Assembly (NCBI GenBank): GCA_023055505.1
Contig: JALIRH010000014.1
Location: forward strand, 15,464,501-15,528,500
Source: Callipepla californica brunnescens
Taxonomy: Eukaryota; Chordata; Aves; Galliformes; Odontophoridae
DNA length: 64,000 bases
Direction of reading: 5' to 3'
Part shown: one piece after another, positions 48,001-56,952 of the stretch
How positions within the stretch are numbered: position 1 is the stretch's first letter
How the letters are laid out: each line of letters opens with the position of its first letter
Made by a program: the position numbers and the translations under genes
The notes under the pieces: model-generated
What the model was told of the DNA's origin: nothing
Seen by the model: only the letters and a program-made list of their open reading frames with translations
Databases searched by the model: none

Positions 48001-50690
48001 GGATCAAGTCCTGCAGCACATTAAACTTGCTCTGAAAGAAAAATCAGTCCTATGGGCTTATATCCAAGGGGGTTAAAACCAAGGGAAGGCTACAGTCTCA
48101 CTTAACAATTATCAGCTGCACTTATTTTGCAATTTTCTGCGAGTATAGAATTTACTGCAACTTAATACACACTTAAACTGTCAAAGAAAGCAGCATCCCT
48201 GCAGCAGAGGCTCAGAGGAAGCACATCAGCCAAGCCCATCTCCCCTCATTAGCCAAGGACTGTGCAAGTGCATGCAGCCCTTGAGAGAAAAACTCACCTG
48301 GGGCATTTACTTTCCCTTAACCATCCTACACCATCTTTCTAACTCCCTTATATATACCCAGAGTTATTATCAGTGAAAGAGACACTATTCAGCTGTCAGC
48401 ACTGAGCCCCCCCAGCTCTCCGTGGCTGCTCACCCTGACAGTGGGAGGATTCAAGCAAATGCTGAAGATCATTAAAACTGTATTTTTGTCCCTGAAGAAT
48501 GGGGACATAGAAATAAACACTGCACATCTAGTGCTAAGGTAATAGTCTGCAAAGTAACTCAGTTAAATGGGCAGCCGCTGGCTGTTTAAGTCCATGCAAA
48601 GCACTTCAAATTCCAGAAAGCAGAGCAACTCTACATGTTATTCAACATTTCCTTTTGGCTAAGATGAATTATTATTATTTTTTTTTTTTAACAAGCAATA
48701 AGGCTTTCTTCAAGTGTACTGTACACATGTTCACACACGTGTCTGTGTGTGGATGTGCACGTGGGGCTGCTCCCCATCCCGGCCCTGGGAGATGGGAAGG
48801 AAGCAGGCAGTGTTCTGGCGAGTGCAGCCCTTGTTCAGACAATGCCAGGGGAGGGATTGTACCAGGGATTAACTTCTTAAACCCCATCACCAGACCTTCC
48901 GACCCTAAGATCCCCTGGCCAGGAATCGTCCTGCTGTCTCTGGGACTGTTGCATCCCAGATTCAAACCTGAGTTTCAGGTGAAGTGGATGAGAGCTGCCT
49001 CAGCCCCTGATCCCAAATCCTCAGCTTTGGGGGTTTTCTCCTTTTCTTTCAGCCATTCTCTCTGTTTCTCCCGCAGTGACCAGGAGGAGACCCCATGAGC
49101 GCTTTTCTTGTCGCCTGCCTCCTCCTAATTCCGGGTAATTTATCCCGTATTAAAATTCCCTTAAGGAAGAAAGACCCAGGACCCAACACCTGCTATGCAA
49201 ATGGCAGCAAATCCTCAGCCCCACGGCGGGCGGTGCAGACCTGCGGCTGCCGGTGGTCATGGGGCTCCCTGCCTGGCCCTGCAGACCCACACCAGCACTG
49301 GGGGGACTGGAGCACGCCCGGGAGCTCAGGTGTGGATGCAGTGAACAGTTATATTGCTTCAGGTCTTCACAGATATATTTGATGGAAAAGAAAAAGTTAA
49401 AAGAGAAGGAGAGAAAAAGAGGTAGAGAAAGAGAAAGAGAGAGAGAGAGGGAAAGAGAGAGAGAGAGAGAGAGAGAAATAAGAAAAAAGAAAAAGAAAAA
49501 GAAAAAGAAAAAGAAAAAGAAAAAGAAAAAGAAAAAGAAAAAAGAAAAAGAAAAAGAAAAAGAAAAAGAAAGGTAAATGGAAAAAAAAAGAAGAAAAAAG
49601 TAAAAGAAAGGAAAAGAGAAAGAAATGGAAAGAAAGAAAGAAAAGAAAGAAAAGGAAGGAAGGAAGGAAGGAAGGAAGGAAGGAAGGAAGGAAGGAAGGA
49701 AGGAAGGAAGGAAGGAAGGAAGGAAGGAAGGAAGGAAGGAAGGAAGGAAGGAAGGAAGGAAGGAAGGAAGGAAGGAAGGAAGGAAGGAAGGGAGGGAGGG
49801 GAGGGAGGGAGGGAGGGAGGGAGGGAGGGAGGGAGGGAAGGAAGGGAGGGAGGGAGGGAGGGAGGGAGGGAGGGAGGGAGGGAGGGAGGGAGGGAGGGAG
49901 GGAGGGAGGGAGGGAGGAAGGAAGGAAGGAAGGAAGGAAGGGAGGGAGGGAGGGAGGGAGGGAGGGAGGGAGGGAGGGAGGGAGGGAGGGAGGGAGGGAG
50001 GGAGGGAGGAAAGAAGGAAGGAAAGAAGGAAGGAAAGAGGGAAAGGAGAAGAGGAGAAGAGAATTAGAACAGGAAAGACAAAGGGAAAAGAAAAGGGAAA
50101 AAGCTAATTAAGTAAAGCTGCCCCTAAAGAGAATGATTGATATGAAAGTTAAAAAAGGAAACTCGAGTATCCCAGCATGCACTTAAGCTTACTGCTTTGC
50201 ACATTCGCACCGCAGTCAATGAATTTCATCCCTCTCTTTTCGGATAAGTGTTCTAACTCCAAGTTTCAAACACAAATCAACAAAAGGGGGAACTGCGGGC
50301 GGGAGAAGGTGGGACGGAGGAAAGAGTGAGAGAAGAAAGACTTCTCGCACAATAAGGTGGGGGGGAAAGGGCTCACTTCTTGGAGGTGACATCCTAATCG
50401 CGTTTCTCCCAGAGGATGGGGGAAGCTGGGAAGGGCCGGAGGAGCGTGACCGGCAGCGCGACCCAGCGGCGGGGGGCTCAGCCGGCACATCAGCCGGGTT
50501 GGGCTGCGGGACCCTCGGGACAGCTCGGCTCTTGGGGTGCCCATGCGGACAGCGGGGATGGCATCACCACACCGCAGTCCCTGCGCACAGCCCTCCAACC
50601 CCACTCTTTATTCCCATCTCCCTTTAACGTGAGCGCCTATTTCCCAGCGCGGAGCGATTGACGGACGCTCGGGCTATTCTTCGGGGAGAT
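42031..50690. other. CXCL14-NEUROG1 intergenic region, proximal part
   Basis: No gene is supported. It is mostly unique sequence with homopolymers (A-rich near 45,719-45,732 and 46,078-46,090; T-rich near 47,257 and 48,678). CNE-like AT-rich blocks occur at 45,750-45,900 and 47,960-48,180. A TATA-like GACTATAAATTAG at about 47,607 precedes a short CpG-containing stretch. A small ORF at 49,095-49,382 with a signal-like N terminus is discussed in the findings. The polypurine microsatellite at 49,384-50,104 is listed separately. Confidence 0.7.
49384..50104. repeat. Long compound polypurine microsatellite (GA, GAAAAA, GGAA, GGGA)
   Basis: About 720 nt of nearly pure purine on the + strand, built in ordered blocks: (GA)n with GAAA at 49,425-49,478, (GAAAAA)n at 49,486-49,572, (GGAA)n at about 49,653-49,790, (GGGA)n at about 49,790-49,917, a short GGAA block, and (GGGA)n again to about 50,008. 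From 49,627 to 50,063 there are 437 consecutive purines. Mirror symmetry favours H-DNA (triplex), and the GGGA blocks satisfy G-quadruplex spacing. The ORF of KEGR-type repeats across it is an artefact. Confidence 0.97.
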
Positions 50691-50880
50691 GGATTGTTTG
50701 GCTGAAGATGCATTGTTTGGGCTCCTCATAAAAGAAACAAGTTAAACGCTGCAGCTACCACACACAAAAATGATTCCTTCTGGCCGTAAAACCAGTGGGA
50801 CGAGGAAGTGGCTGTAGGAGTCAAACATAATTGATGCTCAGAAAGATGTTATAAATAATCCGCGCGCGGTCCTCTCCCAT
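50690..50880. promoter_or_regulatory. Candidate NEUROG1 upstream enhancer block A (CNE-like)
   Basis: Unique sequence with low repeat content and homeodomain-type motifs (ACATAATTGATG, TTATAAATAATC) followed by clustered CpG (CGCGCGCGG near 50,861). It lies 4 kb upstream of the NEUROG1 TSS. Conservation is inferred from composition only. Confidence 0.35.
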
Positions 50881-50999
50881 GTGCCTCAAAACCACAGAAA
50901 GTGACGCTTTTTTTTTCTTTCTTTCTTTCTCTTTTTTTTTTTTTTCCTTCTTTATCTCCCCTTGAATTCAGGAGCATAATACCCCGCGAGCACCAATAA

Positions 51000-51530
51000 T
51001 TGATGTATGTTATAATTCTTCATTACCCTATCGGTAGTCTGGGAAAATTAGAAGAAAAGAAAATGCCAGAAAGTTATGGTAAAACTTAAGATGCGACAGA
51101 AGTAGCTTTCTTTGCTCATGCTGTGAGTGTTTGAATAAGAAGAATGTCCCTGCACTGTAACAAGCTAAAAGAATGAGGAAGACAAAGGATTTCACGAAAA
51201 AGGTTTAGATAGAAGACAAGGCAAGTGAAACTGAAAGGAAGGGAAAAAAACCATTTACAATGGAACAATGCGTGTACTAATCGCTTTGATATATTATACA
51301 AACCCAAAGACCCAAAACATTGTGTAATTATTTATAAATGACTTCTCCACTCCTGTGTATAATACCGAAGAAAGAATAAAACTGCAGGCTACTCTCTAAA
51401 CTATTTCTAAATAGACCTAGCTCAAAAGGAAGCAGGAGTGTTTGAAAAAAAAATAATTAATGGTTGATTTTATGGTTGTCTCATTAAAACATTTTAATTA
51501 CAACAAACAAAATACATTTGTGCTCGCAGG
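51000..51530. promoter_or_regulatory. Candidate NEUROG1 upstream enhancer block B (CNE-like)
   Basis: AT-rich, non-repetitive sequence dense in homeodomain cores: TAATTATTTATAAATGAC near 51,325, AATAATTAATGGTTGATT near 51,451 and TTTTAATTACAACAAAC near 51,492. The composition resembles vertebrate developmental CNEs. Confidence 0.4.
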
Positions 51531-52489
51531 GAACAATCGCTTACCTACTCCGCCCCACCTTCAAAAAGAAAAAAAAAAAAAAAAGAAAGAATAAAAATAA
51601 AAATAAAAAATAAAAGAAGTCGCATCACATGTTTAAAACCTGAAAGTAAAACATCCCCATTATTTTCGCAGAGCTTTCAGAAGGGGCTGAGCCCCTTGTG
51701 CAGGATTCCAGAGCAAAATCAGCACCCAGCAATGCCCTCAGCACATGCTCTGAGGCTCTATGCTGCTAAGGGCAGGTATGGGATGAGCCAGGTCCTTCCT
51801 AAAGAGCCCCTGAGCTGCAGGAACCCACCTGGGAAAGCTGGAGGGGTTAACACTGCTTCCCTGCAAGCTCCAACTATTGGGTGGGGTATCTCTCCAGCAC
51901 TGGGCAGGTATCTTTCCAATACGGGCTTGCAGAGCATCAACCCAGACATCCCAGGTGTGAGGCAGCACAATCTTCCCCTCATTCCAGCAGATCAAGATTT
52001 GTGTTCCCAGGTTGATGGTTTAGCCACCGGCCACATTAATTCCCCAAATTCACATTGAGCACATTGTGTAGACAGCTCTGATGCTCCTCTCAACACCAGT
52101 TTAAGACCTCACATGCTGACATAACAAAATCATACATACAGATGACTCCACCGCATGGAGGTGGGCCCACAACACTTCTTTGCGATTCCAGTCCAGCTCT
52201 GTTTCTGCTCCACACTCCAAATTACCACTTATCTCTCTTAAGAGTTAAGCATCCCAAAGCGAATGGGTGACGTATTTATGATTATCTTCCCTGGAGCTCT
52301 AATAATGAACTTACCAGCATCTCCAAGCCTGTCTGAGGCTAGCTACACTTATGTCAGGGCAGAGGAGCTCGTGTCTAACAATAACAATCAGAATGTGGCC
52401 ACGATGCTGGGAATACACACCGCATTCTGCAAAATCCAATGTCTTATTTCATTTGGGGATTTCTCCTTTCCCAACCTCAGAAATCTGGG

Positions 52490-53060
52490 GGAAAGTTTGG
52501 CAGCCGACTTCCCCAGGAGCAGGCACATAAGGTGTGGGAGCTATTATCTGCGTTGGCTGAATAATTTATCTGCAAAATTAGTAGACTGCCTGCGATAGAA
52601 CGGGTTGAATTATTCATCGGGAATAAATTATCCGAGATATTTAGCACTTCTTTCTGTTTGCGAAGGCTTCCTGAAACAATTCTGGTTCTGTGAATGCATT
52701 CGTTATTCATAAGTAGGCAGTGAATAGATTATGCAAACAAATTTCAGCCTATGGCTTGTTTGTGAAACATTCACTGCGGCTCGGGCTATTCATGGCTGTG
52801 ACTGATCACAGAGAGACACATGGTGCTCTCTCCCCTCCTTGATTGGAGCACAAACTTTTAAAACAAGAGAATAACAAATGACAAACTGCAAATGATGGAT
52901 AAGGACTAATGAATAATGCGCTTTCACTGCAAACGTTCAGACAAGTGATCGGTTGTGCCAAAGCCTGTGAAACTCTGGGGAATCATAAACATTTTAATGA
53001 ATAAACTATTGACTGCTCGGAGACACCTAAACAAAAGGCAATCAAAGTGTCACAGACAGC
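52490..53060. promoter_or_regulatory. Candidate NEUROG1 upstream enhancer block C (CNE-like)
   Basis: About 570 nt of unique sequence without simple repeats lie about 2 kb upstream of the TSS. Motifs seen include a POU/octamer-like TATGCAAAC near 52,731, repeated TTATTCAT and AATGAATAAT homeodomain-type elements near 52,607, 52,704 and 52,910, and an ACAAATGACAAAC element near 52,873. This is the best enhancer candidate in the upstream interval; function is inferred. Confidence 0.45.
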
Positions 53061-53369
53061 ACCGGAGTTTATATCGCTATGAGCAAAGTGCACATTAACA
53101 AAAGTTGAACATTTTTGGCCATATGCTTCCATCACCTTCGGATCTGAGTCCCTTCTGACTTTTCCCTGGCTTGCAGTGGAGCTCGCTGCCTGCCGACCCC
53201 ATCGTGCTGTCACTTCAGGTCGTGAGTGGCTCAATGAAGTGGAACTACTTAGTGCAGGGAGTCATTTAGGTGCACACGGGCCCTAAAACCATCGGGCTGA
53301 TTGCAGGTCCGGTGATGGAGAGGGCTCCCAAAGAGCAGCCAGGCCTGCTTCTCTGCAGTTATATTGCAC

Positions 53370-53650
53370 ATCTCGGGTCTGTATACCCATAAAAAGTTAT
53401 AGAGCGTCAAGCTCAGCCACCAGAAGACTATTTCTATTTTGAGGCTCGTTAATATTCATCACCCAGGGCCTCGAGGATTGCTCACTTCTGCGAGGGATCC
53501 TTTTAGCACAAAGAAGATTGTTGGTGGCGGTGTCACGGATCGCCTCGAAGCGAGGAGGGCGAAAAAAACTGACAGCAGAATCCTCGCTCAGATTCAAGCC
53601 AAATGATCAGCGATGTGCAGACAAAATGCTGAGATAAAGCCTTAACGCTG
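53370..53650. promoter_or_regulatory. Candidate NEUROG1 upstream enhancer block D (CNE-like)
   Basis: Unique sequence with CGTTAATATTCATC near 53,447, retained CpGs (several TCGCCTCG/GCGAGG elements near 53,540) and no repeats. It lies about 1.2 kb upstream of the TSS. Confidence 0.35.
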
Positions 53651-54047
53651 TCAGTTCGCCCAGATCATCAAAAGCTTAGCAGAAAATCACAAGAGAGGGA
53701 GCGATGCTATTTTTAACGTAAGGGAAAGTAATGTAAATAAAACTGAATTTGGGTGTAGAAGCCTAAAAATGACTACAGATGAGTGGTGAAACTGAAAACC
53801 ATCCAGGGAGCAGAGTACCTGAGCGCTCGCAATGGGGCAGTGCTGATCCGCGGGGATCCGTGGGATCGGGGGAACGCGTGGGCCGCTTCCCCAGCGATGT
53901 CTGACATCCGTGGGCACTTCGTGGGGGTTTAGGGGCAGTTATATCAACTTTGCAATGGAAGCAGAGCGGCTCTTTTTGGTTGTTCGTTTGCATCCGCAGA
54001 CAAAGAGTTGTCGGAGTTGTCTCTCTGCACCGACAAACGCTGAACTT

Positions 54048-54095
54048 TATGATGGGTTAGGTTGGAAGGGACCTTAAACACCATCGGGCTCCGAG
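54048..54095 (-). repeat. Short CR1 LINE fragment
   Basis: 'gggttaggttggaagggacc' followed by 'ttaaacaccatc' is the reverse complement of a CR1 3' end. It sits only 0.65 kb upstream of the NEUROG1 TATA box and marks the boundary between CNE block D and the CpG island. Confidence 0.75.
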
Positions 54096-54561
54096 ATGAA
54101 TGTCACTGGGAACTTCTAACACTCTGAGCAAAAACCTTTTCAAAGCGAAACACGCAAAAGCCAAAGTGCCCGTGGGTATCTGGGGACGCAAGAGGGAAAA
54201 GAACCGCTTCGAGTTACCTACTCTCCAGAACGCTTCTTGAAACGTTCAGTGAAACGTCAGTGAAACATCTTCCAACTTCGGGATATTTTCACTTTGACAG
54301 AGGCGCGCAGAAAAACTGCAAGGTGCAAGGAAAACCCCGAGCATCAGAGCACCCGGGGCTCACCCTGCGGCAGCAGTCACCCCTTCCTTCCCGCAATTCC
54401 CGCAATTCCAACCTCCACCGACGAAGGGCCAGAGCCCGGCTAGGGGTGATGGGGGGGAGGAGGAGGGGGGAGCGGTGAGATAGTACCGCTGACCCCGCCA
54501 CCCCCCCCAGCGTGCCCCCGCCCGCTTTGTCCGGCCGCCTTCGGGGGACAAAAGCCCGAGA

Positions 54562-54585
54562 TGTGTGTGTGTGTGTGTGTGTGTG
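54562..54585. repeat. (TG)12 dinucleotide repeat in NEUROG1 promoter
   Basis: Twelve perfect TG units sit about 150 nt upstream of the TATA box within the CpG island. Such tracts can adopt Z-DNA; a length polymorphism here could affect promoter activity (inference). Confidence 0.95.
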
Positions 54586-54734
54586 CGGGGAGGTGGGGGG
54601 GAGGTGGTGCGCGGCAGATGCGCGGCTGCCCGCGGTAATTGCGGGCACGCTCCGAAGGGCGCGGCGCACGGGGCCGACCTGCCGCCTCGGCGCGGCCCCG
54701 CGGGGCGGCCACGGGGCCATTGTCCGCCCGCCGC

Positions 54735-54740
54735 TATAAG
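54735..54740 (+). promoter_or_regulatory. NEUROG1: NEUROG1 TATA box
   Basis: TATAAG in a GC-rich context (CCGCTATAAGTACGGG) predicts transcription start near 54,765. A SOX-like CCATTGT at 54,718-54,724 lies just upstream. The start site is inferred from spacing. Confidence 0.7.
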
Positions 54741-54764
54741 TACGGGCTGCCGCGCCGTCGTGTG

Positions 54765-55053
54765 CCAAAGCCGCCGCTCACACGAGCGGATCGCTGCCCG
54801 CAGCACTTCAAAGACAACAGCGGTCGCGTGTCCCCCCCCCCCCCCATCACCCCGCCCCGCCTTTCCCCGGCGAGCGCTTTTTTTTTTTTTTTTCCTCCCC
54901 TCTCTCTCCTGTGTTGTGTTGTTTTTTTTTTTCCCCTTCTCCTCGCGGAGCCGCGGCCGCCCTGCTTTCCCCTGCAGCGGGGAGCTCCGCTTTCTCCTCG
55001 ATTTATTTCCAAACCGTTATCGCTTAACCGCAGCCCCAGGAGTGCCTTTCCAT
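54765..55053 (+). other. NEUROG1: NEUROG1 5' UTR exon 1 (predicted)
   Basis: Non-coding leader from the predicted TSS to a splice donor (CAT then GTGAGTA at 55,054). It contains no complete ATG; its last two bases AT can join the first base of exon 2 to create one. An in-frame TAA lies 24 nt upstream of that junction codon, so the reading frame cannot extend further 5'. Confidence 0.6.
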
Positions 55054-55273
55054 GTGAGTACGGGGGAGCCGCAGGCACCTGCGCGGCGGTGGGGCCGTGC
55101 CAAGCGTTCCCACCCTCCCTCCAACCTCCTTGGGGTTACTTTCGGATTTTTTATTTTGCTTTTTGGCTTTTTTTTTTTTTTTCCTCCCTTTCCCCCTCCC
55201 CTAAGCACCTTTTCCCCGCTCCCCCCCCCCCCCCCCCCGCCGCCCACTGACGGCTCCGGCTTCTCTCCCGCAG
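55054..55273 (+). other. NEUROG1: Predicted 5' UTR intron of NEUROG1
   Basis: 220-nt candidate intron with a good donor GTGAGT, a long T/C tract including C18, and an acceptor TCTCTCCCGCAG directly before GATG. Neurogenin family genes such as NEUROG2 have a 5' UTR intron, whereas I recall human NEUROG1 as single-exon. Without transcript data the intron remains a prediction. Confidence 0.6.
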
Positions 55274-55274
55274 G

Positions 55275-55811
55275 ATGCCCGCGGAGGCGGCGAGCAGCGG
55301 CGACGCTTTGGAGCCGCCCGGAGCCCCTCGGGAGCGGCGGAGGAGACGCGGCCGTGCGCGGGCTCGGACGGAGGCTTTGCTGCACACCCTCAAACGGAGC
55401 CGTCGGGTGAAAGCCAACGATCGGGAGCGGAACCGCATGCACCACCTCAACGCCGCGCTGGATGAGCTCCGCAGCGTCCTGCCGACCTTCCCCGACGACA
55501 CCAAACTCACCAAAATCGAAACCCTGCGCTTCGCTTACAACTACATCTGGGCCCTCTCCGAGACCCTCCGTTTGGCCGAGCAGTGTCTCCCTCCTCCCCC
55601 CGCCTTCCGCGGCCCCCCCGCTCCCCCCAGCCCCGGCAGCGACGCCGGTTCGTGGCTGTCCAGCGGTTCCCCGGCCGCCCCCTCGCTCTGTGCCTCCGCC
55701 TCCGGTCCCAGCAGCCCGGCCACCTCCGAGGACTGCGGCTACGTCCCCGCGGACACTCTGCGGGCCTTCCGTGGGCTGCCCCCCGCAGCCCCGGGCGCTC
55801 CGTGCCGCTAG
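55275..55811 (+). CDS. NEUROG1: Neurogenin 1, proneural bHLH transcription factor
   Basis: Nuclear activator that forms heterodimers with E-proteins, binds E-boxes (CANNTG) and commits neural progenitors, including cranial sensory and spinal neurons, to neuronal fate. The 178-residue protein has an Arg-rich stretch (residues 20-31), then the bHLH: basic region about 42-54 ([13 protein letters not shown]), helix 1 about 55-69, loop, helix 2 about 79-102 ([17 protein letters not shown]). The RRVKAND and [11 protein letters not shown] signatures indicate NEUROG1; NEUROG2 has RRLKANN and FPEDAKL instead. Differences from the mammalian domain are conservative (MHHL for MHNL, DELRS for DALRS). The Pro/Ser-rich tail keeps [10 protein letters not shown], matching SPAASEDFTY in human, but lacks the terminal CFIPYH. 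About 50 N-terminal residues of the mammalian protein are absent. The ATG follows a splice acceptor and has A at -3 after splicing. Confidence 0.95.
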   Translation: MPAEAASSGDALEPPGAPRERRRRRGRARARTEALLHTLKRSRRVKANDRERNRMHHLNAALDELRSVLPTFPDDTKLTKIETLRFAYNYIWALSETLRLAEQCLPPPPAFRGPPAPPSPGSDAGSWLSSGSPAAPSLCASASGPSSPATSEDCGYVPADTLRAFRGLPPAAPGAPCR

Positions 55812-56525
55812 CCGTGTCCCTGCGTGTCCCATCTTCCCCCCCCCCCCAACCCCGTCCTCCCCTTCTCCGTATCCCGTTGCACTTTTCAGCCCCTCCCGCC
55901 CCTCAACCCCCCCTCTCTCCGGGGAGTGCCCCTTCCCTTCGCCCCCCCGCCTCGTTTTCCATACGACTTGGAAAACCCGGCAAAGAAAAGCGACAGATTT
56001 GCTGCCGCAGACGAGGTGAAAAGTCAATTTTACAATTTGTAGCTCTCCGGCGAAGAAAAACGAGCATGAAAATTTGGTTTGAACGCCCTGACAATGCGAT
56101 GAAAAGGCTTAGGGGGCCGATGCGGCCCGGGGCGCAGCACGGGGCTCAGCGAGCTGCCAGCTCTCCCCCCCCAACACACACACCCCTACAGCCCTCCCCT
56201 CTTCCCCCACACCCGGGGCGACTCAGCCCCTCCTGGGGGTCCCAGCACCGCGCCCGATGGGACCCACACCCGACGGCCTCATGCATTATAGATGCTGACC
56301 CCCGGAGCGGCGGTCCTGCTTCAGAGCGGGAGCACACACTGGGTATTGAGCCACTGGGCCGCTTTAATTTATTCAAGATGTTCATTCATATGAAAATTGT
56401 ATTTTTGTACATAAAGAGCTTTATTCTATTATTATGCCTCTTATCAAAGTGGGTTCTTTTTTTTTTTAAGAAGTAATAATAATTGTACTTTACTTTTTGT
56501 AAATAAAATTTTTAACGTTTTTACT
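55812..56525 (+). other. NEUROG1: NEUROG1 3' UTR
   Basis: About 710 nt. The first half is C-rich and GC-rich; the last 200 nt switch to AT-rich sequence with TTATTCTATTATTAT and GTACATAAAG-type elements, which suggests a short-lived, regulated mRNA (inference). Confidence 0.8.
56502..56507 (+). terminator. NEUROG1: NEUROG1 polyadenylation signal AATAAA
   Basis: AATAAA in a TGTAAATAAAATTTT context at the end of the AT-rich 3' UTR, followed by T-rich downstream sequence. It is the first canonical signal after the stop codon. Confidence 0.85.
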
Positions 56526-56900
56526 GAATTTTCGGCAGCGTCTCTGGAGTTTGGTTTCTTAAGTTTGGTTCGTTTGTTTTTTTCACTTGGAAAGGTTGGA
56601 ATGGAAGGGTTCACCCCAAGGTGATGCTCAGCATGGGCTGAGCCTCTGCTCTCACAGCATCCCAGCACAAACACGTGCAGGTTATCCCAGGCTACCAACA
56701 AATATCCACCGCTCCCTGAATCTCTCAGGGAAGGGCTCTGAGACCTCCTTGGAAGCAGGAGCAGAGTGGTGCCTCCAGCAGCACTGGTTCTCAGAGCTCC
56801 CCTTCCCAAGTTTCATGTAGGGAACTACAAGGTGATGCTACAAGTTGAGCAGCAGATTCTGCACCCCTATATGGAGTTTGTAGCTTTCCCCGAGACTTCT

Positions 56901-56952
56901 TCATAGGGAAAATTGGCTGGTAAGGATCATAGGGAAAATTGGCTGGTATGGA
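56901..56952. repeat. 26-bp tandem duplication
   Basis: Two 26-bp units (56,901-56,926 and 56,927-56,952) begin TCATAGGGAAAATTGG and differ at a single base, indicating a recent duplication. Confidence 0.93.

Larger units (their letters stand above)
54340..55900. promoter_or_regulatory. NEUROG1: CpG island covering NEUROG1 promoter and coding exon
   Basis: About 1.5 kb of very GC-rich, CpG-dense sequence spans the promoter, 5' UTR and CDS. This is typical of developmental transcription factor genes, which are often Polycomb-controlled. It includes homopolymers prone to sequencing error: C14 at 54,832-54,845, T runs near 54,879, 54,921 and 55,168, and C18 at 55,221-55,238. Confidence 0.85.

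Noticed and set aside
49625..50107. 160-codon ORF of KEGR-type repeats
   Set aside because: It is a translation of the polypurine microsatellite, not a gene.
54565..55410. 281-codon + strand ORF across the NEUROG1 promoter
   Set aside because: It runs through the TG repeat, homopolymers and the predicted intron. The product is Pro/Phe/Arg low complexity with no family resemblance.
55017..56027. 336-codon ORF on the minus strand opposite NEUROG1
   Set aside because: It is an antisense shadow in GC-rich DNA, dominated by Gly/Arg low complexity. The + strand carries the recognisable bHLH domain.
55583..56476. 297-codon + strand ORF overlapping the NEUROG1 3' end
   Set aside because: It is an alternate frame of the CDS and 3' UTR, stop-free only because of C-rich composition.
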